From positions 1-64,000 of the forward strand of contig JAANBB010000036.1 in the NCBI GenBank assembly GCA_014621425.1: DNA of 64,000 bases, given 5' to 3'. This stretch comes from Cylindrodendrum hubeiense. Lineage: Eukaryota; Ascomycota; Sordariomycetes; Hypocreales; Nectriaceae. The position numbers and the translations under genes were made by a program. Positions 58,436-64,000 of this stretch are shown piece after piece. The notes below the pieces were generated by a model. That model had not been told where the DNA came from, made no database searches, and saw nothing but the letters and a program-made list of their open reading frames with translations. Every line of letters starts with the position of its first letter. The stretch's first letter is position 1.

Positions 58436-60444
58436 ATGGTTTTTACCTCGCCGCCATCCGTCGCCAAACTCCCTTTCGGTAAGCGTCCCTCGTCGCACTG
58501 TCCCACCATGCCCAACCTGATCTAACGCTTCCAATCCCAGATCCTCCAGACTCCATCACCATCGCCGAGTATGTCAACAACGAAAAATATGGCCGCTACC
58601 CGGTCGCCAAGGCCAGGAACCCCTTCACCTGCGGCTTCACCGGCAAGACATACTCCATGACAGAGGTCCTCCAGCGCGAGGAATTTATGGCTCGCGCCAT
58701 CGCCAAGCGACTCGGCTACGATCTCAACGAGGGCACCGAATGGGACCGCGTCGCCGGCCTATTCTCGCTCAATACTGTCCGTTACCTGCGACTTGATTGA
58801 CTCTTGCGCCTTCGACTAACGGTATTTCAGATTGATTACCTCCCCTTCACCCACGCCATCCACCGCCTTTCTGGAATCGTCACCCCCGCCAGCGCCGCAT
58901 ACTCAGCGCCAGAGCTCGAGCACCAGCTTCGGTCGTCCGGCGCAAACTCACTCTTCACCTGCATCCCGCTACTTGAGACGGCCCTGGCCGCCGCAAAGGC
59001 CGTCGGAATCTCAAATGAGCGCATCTTCATTTTGCCGATGCCTGGCTTCGACAAGAAGGTACCCTTCAAGACGATTGATGAGCTGGTAGAAGAGGGCAAG
59101 ACCCTGCCTGAGCTCCCACCACTCAATTGGACGGCGGGGCAGGGAGCCCGACAGGTCGCTTACCTGTGCTACTCAAGTGGAACCTCAGGGTTGCCCGTAA
59201 GTGCTTTTCCTCCCGTGACCCTTGGCGACTTACAGCTCACACCGCGAAGAAAGCTGTCATGATCTCTCACCACAATGTGATATCCAACGTCATGATGGTA
59301 AAACATTACGACCAACCTGGCCGCGATGTCGCATCAGTAGATACCCAAGTCATGCTCGGTTTACTGCCGTTCTCCCACATCTATGGCCTCGTCGTTTGCG
59401 GCCTGTACGCCTTAGCAACCGGCGACGAGCTGGTCGTGCTTCCCCGCTTCGAGCTCAAGACGTTTCTCGAGACCATCCAGAGGTTCCGCATTGAACAGAT
59501 GGCGATCGTACCACCGATTTTGATCCAGATGCTGAGCAATCAAGATTTGTGCAGACAATACGATCTGAGCTCAGTGCGATTTGCATTTAGCGGTGCTGCC
59601 CCGCTGGGAATGGAGACGATGAATGACATCTTGAAGATGTACCCCGACTGGCACCTTTGCCAGGGATATGGTGTGTTGCCATAACTTATAATCGATTTTG
59701 GCGTTTCTAACCAATACCAGGCCTGACTGAGACGTCACCAGTCGTGACATCTACTAGCGAGTTGGACATAGTCCCCGGCTCCTCAGGATGCCTTCTCCCT
59801 GGACTCCGCGCAAAACTCATCGATATGTCTGGTAAGGAGGTCAGCGGGTATGAAACTCCTGGGGAGCTGCTTGTACAAGGACCGACGGTTGTTCTGGGAT
59901 ACTTGAACAACATGAATGCCACGGCATCAACCTTCATCCATGACGAAGACGGCCGGTGGATGAAGACTGGCGATGAGGTGTTGGTCCGAAAATCCGAAAA
60001 GGGCAATGAGCATTTTGTCATCACCGACAGAATCAAGGAGCTCATTAAAGTCAAGGTAAGCTTGCCTCTGAATCATGTCGCGTTTGTACCGCATCTCTGA
60101 CACATCCACAGGGCCACCAAGTCGCCCCCGCGGAACTCGAGGCCCACATCCTGGCTCACGCTCTTGTGTCCGACTGCGCCGTCATCCAGGTCCCTGATGC
60201 CAGGGCTGGTGAGGTGCCCAAGGCCTTCGTTGTCAAGTCATCTCAAGCAGAAGGGAAGTCTGACAGCGACGTGACCGCGGCTATCCACAAGCACGTCGAG
60301 GACCACAAGGCGCGGCACAAGTGGCTAAAGGGAGGAATTGAGTTTATCGACGTTATCCCCAAGAGTCCGAGTGGAAAGATTTTGAGAAGGTTGTTGAGGG
60401 ACCAGGAGAAACAAGCAAGGAAAGCCAAGGGGGCTAAACTATAG
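58436..60444 (+). CDS. 4-coumarate-CoA ligase-like acyl-CoA synthetase, peroxisomal type
   Basis: Six exons: 58436-58478, 58541-58776, 58831-59196, 59250-59670, 59721-60055 and 60112-60444, with introns of 50-62 bp; the product is 577 aa. ANL-superfamily motifs are in order: YSSGTSGLP then K (phosphate-binding loop, about 207-216, split by intron 3), LPFSHIYGL, QGYGLTETSP (about 353-362), TGDEVLVRK, DRIKELIKVKGHQVAP and the C-terminal SPSGKILRR with the catalytic Lys. Family knowledge: the enzyme adenylates a carboxylic acid with ATP and transfers it to CoA; 4CL-like fungal members use medium-chain, aryl or jasmonate-precursor-like acids, and the substrate here is unknown. The protein ends in AKL, a PTS1-type peroxisomal signal. 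No signal peptide. Donors are mostly GTAAG-type; intron 2 uses GTCCGT. Confidence 0.93.
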
Positions 60445-60958
60445 ATATTTGTATTATCATTATATTAGAGAGTGCACCGATAATACCGAGAACTCACCGA
60501 TTTATTACTAGAGCTTCAGGACCGACTACAACGTTACCATCAACTGTGAGATAACACAGCCCCTGACCGTTGTGCCCAATATTAACTCAGAATGTATTAA
60601 GTCGTTGGGGTGTGGCGAAAATGCGACGCTACACAAATTCCCGGAGCTGTCTATTTTTGGTTAGGTTGAATAACCGCTATACGGCGTACACGCGGCTATG
60701 ACGCTAACTCAATATTTCACTGGATAGATTGGCGCTAAAGTTTAGAGTATATGACGCTTTGGCCTATTATTTTAACCTACGATTTACAGCGAGCAGGTAA
60801 GGGACTCACTGCGGCAGAGCTTGGCCTTGTGACGAAAGAAAAATATATCATTATGAGCTATGTAATGAGTGTCCTTTAAGCATAGTAATGCTCCCTTCCC
60901 CTGCCTTTGTACCAGGCCCATATCGTAATTAAATGAATGTGTCGTGATGCAGTGAGGT
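60445..60958. other. intergenic stretch between convergent genes
   Basis: AT-rich 3' flanks of the acyl-CoA ligase gene (plus) and the laccase gene (minus). No gene seen. Confidence 0.5.
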
Positions 60959-62830
60959 TTACACTCCCGAATCCTCCTGCTCAATCTCGTGTTCTTCTTG
61001 GAAGGTGCCCCACCCAGTGCACACATCTCCCAAAAGGTCGCTATCTATAAGCGCCGAAATCTCGCTTTCGCGTTCAATAAACTGAAGAGCGAATCCTTCC
61101 GAAGTGTGCCATCCAATGTGGCAATGCATCAACCAGACACCGGGGTTATCCGCCTTCCAAGCCATGACCATGAATCCTCCAGAGGGGAGCATGGCCGTGT
61201 CTCTGCGCGGCGGGTTCGAGGTGTTGAGCACCGTAGTGGCCGACGAGTATGTGCCCGTGCCCTGGGCAAGGACGTAGAAGTCATGGCCGTGGAGGTGGAT
61301 GGGGTGAGGCACGGTCATGGTCGTCTGGATGACGAAATAGACCCACTCATCCGGCGTGTCAAGCTTGATGACTGCATCGTCCGTCTCAAACGTCGAGACG
61401 CCGTCCAAGACATACTCAAGGGTAGGGTCTGCCCAGTCCACGAGCATGCTGGTGCTGTTGAGTGTCCACTTGAAGAGGCCAGCTGAGGTTCTGGAGATAG
61501 CGGCAGTCTCCAGGTCTTTCCAGGCGGCAGCTTCAACGTTCTTGGCCACCCACGGTACGAGGGTCAGGGTATCATCGTCACAGCCGTCAGTGTAAGCATA
61601 TGGGTCCGTTGTGGGCTCAGAAGGCTCGTCGCCATAGTACACGATGGCTTTGATATTGTTGAGACTCTCGTTGTCTGAGCATGCAACCTGCGGAATAGCT
61701 CTCATCCAGAAGTTGTCTGCCAGATCTGCCTGATTGGCAGTCACGATGATATCGTACCGTTGACCTGTTTAGGATGTTAGTTGATGCTTGATCATAATGA
61801 AGTAAACCATAAGAATATACTGACCCATTGCCACGTTTACAATGGTGGTTTCGTACGGCTCGACAGGCACAAGATCAGCCGAAATGACCGTCATTGTATG
61901 GTTGTCGATGGAGAATTTCCAATGGGTATCGACAGCCGCACCGACAAGTCTCATGCGGTATGACTTGCCAGCGGTAAAGGACACATTGAAGCGTTCACCA
62001 GTGGTTACGCCGTCCTCGGTCCAGACATTTGTGCCATTGATAAGCCCATTGTTTAGCTGAGGGGGGCCGCCTGTCTCGGCCGAATGGTAAAGTTCATCAA
62101 CGGTCTGATGGTCCCAGTCGTTCAGGAAAATCAAGCCCAGGTCCTCATCATAGTCGGCAGTAGCGGGGCCGTTGATGATGATACCGCCAAAGACGCCCTC
62201 CCAAGCCTGAAGACCAATGTGGGAATGGTACCATGAACTGCCATACTGAGTGGCCCGCCACTTGTAGGTCATAGAACTACCAACAGCAAGGGGACACTGA
62301 GTGATAGCCACTACACCGTCATGCTGGTTGGTGTAGTTCTGGCGTATGCCATGCCAATGAATACTCGTGCCGTTCAAAGACGTTGTGAGTGAGTTGGTAA
62401 CGTGGATGACCACGTTGTCACCCCAGTCAGCAAAGAGAGTAGGCCCTGGGATAGAGCCATTGACAGCCATGGCTACTCGTGAGATTCCATCAGGGGCCAC
62501 CGTGACGTCAGTCAGCTCGAGCCAATACTCTCGGGTGACCCCTGTGTCAGGAACCTCTGTATCGTAGTCAGAGTCGATGTCATAATCACACCACTCAGAC
62601 CGTGTGTCAGCAGTGTTGCCCTTGCAGGCACTGGTCTCTGCTGTTGGTGTGCTAGTGGCTGACGTAGGAGTGCCACTAGATCCTGATGTAGTAGAAGTAC
62701 CACTGGATGCAAGAGTGGAAGAAGCATCACTGGATCCAGGCGTAGTGGTATCAGCTCGTTTGTATGGCGATGCTGATCCAATAGAGGCGGCCGAAAGGGC
62801 CAGAACGAGTGACTGAAAAATGGAGCGCAT
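60959..62830 (-). CDS. secreted laccase (multicopper oxidase) with Ser/Thr-rich N-terminal linker
   Basis: Exon 1 is 62830-61825 and exon 2 is 61764-60959, with a 60-bp intron (GTCAGT...CAG, phase 1); the product is 603 aa. A signal peptide (MRSIFQSLVLALSAASIGSA) and KR site precede a Ser/Thr/Gly/Pro-rich linker to about residue 65. The three cupredoxin domains follow. All copper ligand motifs are present: HWHG at 158-161, HSH at 202-204, HPIHLHGH at 489-496 and HCHIGWH at 549-555. The tail ends in DSGV, matching the DSGL/I/V C-terminal plug of ascomycete laccases. Family knowledge: laccases oxidise phenols with reduction of O2 to water, for melanin or pigment formation, detoxification or lignin-related chemistry. 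The Ser/Thr-rich linker is unusual for a laccase and probably O-glycosylated. No linked pigment cluster is visible. Confidence 0.94.
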
Positions 62831-63911
62831 TGCACTGATAATAAGTGGTCTCTAAGACCGAGAGAAGTAGGTATGAGTTGGATGAGAGGTGTTGGGGATG
62901 AGGGAAGTCTCTGAATGAAAGTCTACCAAGGTCATCTTATATTCAGTTATACAAACGAGCCCCTCGCCTCACCGACGGAACTATCGGGACGAGGTGGGTT
63001 GACGACGGAACATCCCCGTAGTCCGAAGCTGCAGATCACATCTCGCTCTCGCTCTCCAGGTAGCCACCGTCCGGGTCCTTGCCTCAGCCCCCCGAGTGCG
63101 GATTTGTGCAAATGGTCTCATCTGCAACCTGCAACCCGTGCCGCGGCCGAGTGTAAGACAGAAAGTTTGCGCGCCTATAGCGTGAAGCGATATGGCGTCG
63201 ATGCAAAAGTGGATCCCTCCGGAGAGCCGCTCGACCGCTTGGCGTCCCCGGAATCTATAACGTGTCGTATGTTGTGTCATTGTTTTGTCGACGTTGTGTC
63301 AATGTAACGCTGCCGGCAGTTTGTAGGAACGCTCTGGCCCCCGCGAAACAAGAATCCTACCTGTCAAAACAGGAGGCCCGTAAACGCGGACACTGCAGCA
63401 AACCGGTTGGTCCGCCCTAAGGTGACGCGTACGCCTTGTTCAGGGGTTCGACCCGTTTCTCGGCCCCAGCCCGCGATAGGCGAGGCTGCTTCCATTCGGT
63501 TCCCCAACTTCTCAATCTATTTAATTCCCGTTCCACAGGGAGATAAGCGCCCCAACTGGGTTCTGAGTGGGTCACCGCAACCTGCAAACATGGATCCCGG
63601 GAACTGGGTACAGGGCCCGTGTGCACCACTACGGTGATATCCATCACTGGACGGCTCTTTGACGCAATTCCCACTAGCGGGCCTCGGAAACGGTCTCCTA
63701 TGACTCGCCCGTTGCTACCTTCTCCTGGTGACGCGGCCTGGGAGTTTGTGTAGCTTTCGCTTATACAGGCTACCTTCGTCGTGGAGCGTTGGCGGTTGGT
63801 TGTGCCTTGAAAACTTATTTGACTCGGAGCGATCACACCTGTCTGCGTCCAATTCATCTACTCAATTAATTTACAACCTGACTTTCAAACCACATTCTTC
63901 TACCGTTAACC
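62831..63911. other. divergent promoter between laccase and a secreted-protein gene
   Basis: This stretch drives the laccase gene leftwards and the partial gene at 63912 rightwards. A TATA-type element faces the laccase (62936-62941). No convincing open frame. Confidence 0.5.
62936..62941 (-). promoter_or_regulatory. TATAAG element upstream of the laccase gene
   Basis: On the minus strand TATAAG lies about 106 bp upstream of the laccase start codon, a usual distance. Assignment is by position only. Confidence 0.4.
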
Positions 63912-64000
63912 ATGTATCCTTCTTGGATCCTCTCTGTCGTTGCGGGCCTCGCCGGGGCTGCCCAGGCGATCCGCTACCAACGAGACAGCTCGGACCCCTT
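63912..64000 (+). CDS. secreted protein, 5' end only
   Basis: An ATG at 63912 opens a frame that reaches the right edge: MYPSWILSVVAGLAGAAQAI, then RYQRDSS. This is a typical signal peptide with a cleavage site after AQA. The mature product begins close to the edge, so its family cannot be told. It faces away from the laccase gene across a 1.1-kb shared promoter. Confidence 0.6.
   Translation, partial: MYPSWILSVVAGLAGAAQAIRYQRDSSDP

Noticed and set aside
63443..63455. tRNA T-loop-like string GGGGTTCGACCCG
   Set aside because: The flanking bases do not form a five-pair stem at the right place, and no acceptor, D or anticodon arm can be found around it.

Overview
This window is nuclear DNA of a filamentous ascomycete, most likely a hypocrealean Sordariomycete. 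The evidence is its short spliceosomal introns (47-121 bp), its fungal gene families and its conserved fungal genes (nudF, SEC21, VMS1, ATP12, CRY-DASH). It also has a Mad1-type GPI adhesin, a family best known from insect- and nematode-associated Hypocreales such as Metarhizium and Pochonia. The genus is an inference. I found no rRNA, no convincing tRNA, no CRISPR and no intact transposon. All gene models were read by eye from reading frames and splice sites.

Layout. 1-2569: the 5' part of an LSB1/PIN3-like SH3-protein gene and a mitochondrial 2-methylcitrate dehydratase, both on the minus strand. 2570-8323: a long gene-poor stretch, then CRY-DASH (8324-10629). 12175-14637: a short-chain dehydrogenase and an EthD-fold protein on the same strand. 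15771-17278: nudF/LIS1, with a GC-AG intron. 18669-25561: three genes on the same strand that look accessory. They encode a trypsin-fold protein whose Ser nucleophile is replaced by Cys, a UCH-type deubiquitinase and an AAA+ ATPase. 25827-28992: a small hydrophilic stress-type protein diverging from VMS1 (ribosome quality control). 30346-30753: a small hypothetical gene.

30754-38036 is about 7.3 kb without a recognisable gene, rich in short tandem duplications and carrying a 22-bp minisatellite. It lies upstream of the Mad1-like adhesin (38037-40414), whose repeat region holds two ambiguous bases and a one-base frameshift. A degraded siderophore-iron transporter pseudogene follows (about 41490-42736). 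Next come SEC21 (gamma-COP) and ATP12, diverging from a shared promoter, a GPI-anchored aspartic protease, a subtilase without a signal peptide, a small orphan beta-rich protein, a peroxisomal-type acyl-CoA/4-coumarate ligase, a laccase with a Ser/Thr-rich linker, and the first exon of a secreted protein at the right edge.

How the genes relate. Most are independent units of a fungal chromosome. Several encode surface or secreted functions that suit a host- or substrate-associated lifestyle (adhesin, yapsin-like protease, laccase, lost siderophore transporter). The best candidate for an undescribed system is the 18669-25561 block. It joins a chymotrypsin-fold protein with two altered catalytic positions (His99, Asn157 for the expected Asp, Cys241 for the expected Ser), fused to a long helical region, with a deubiquitinase and an AAA+ ATPase downstream. 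A functional link among the three is inference.
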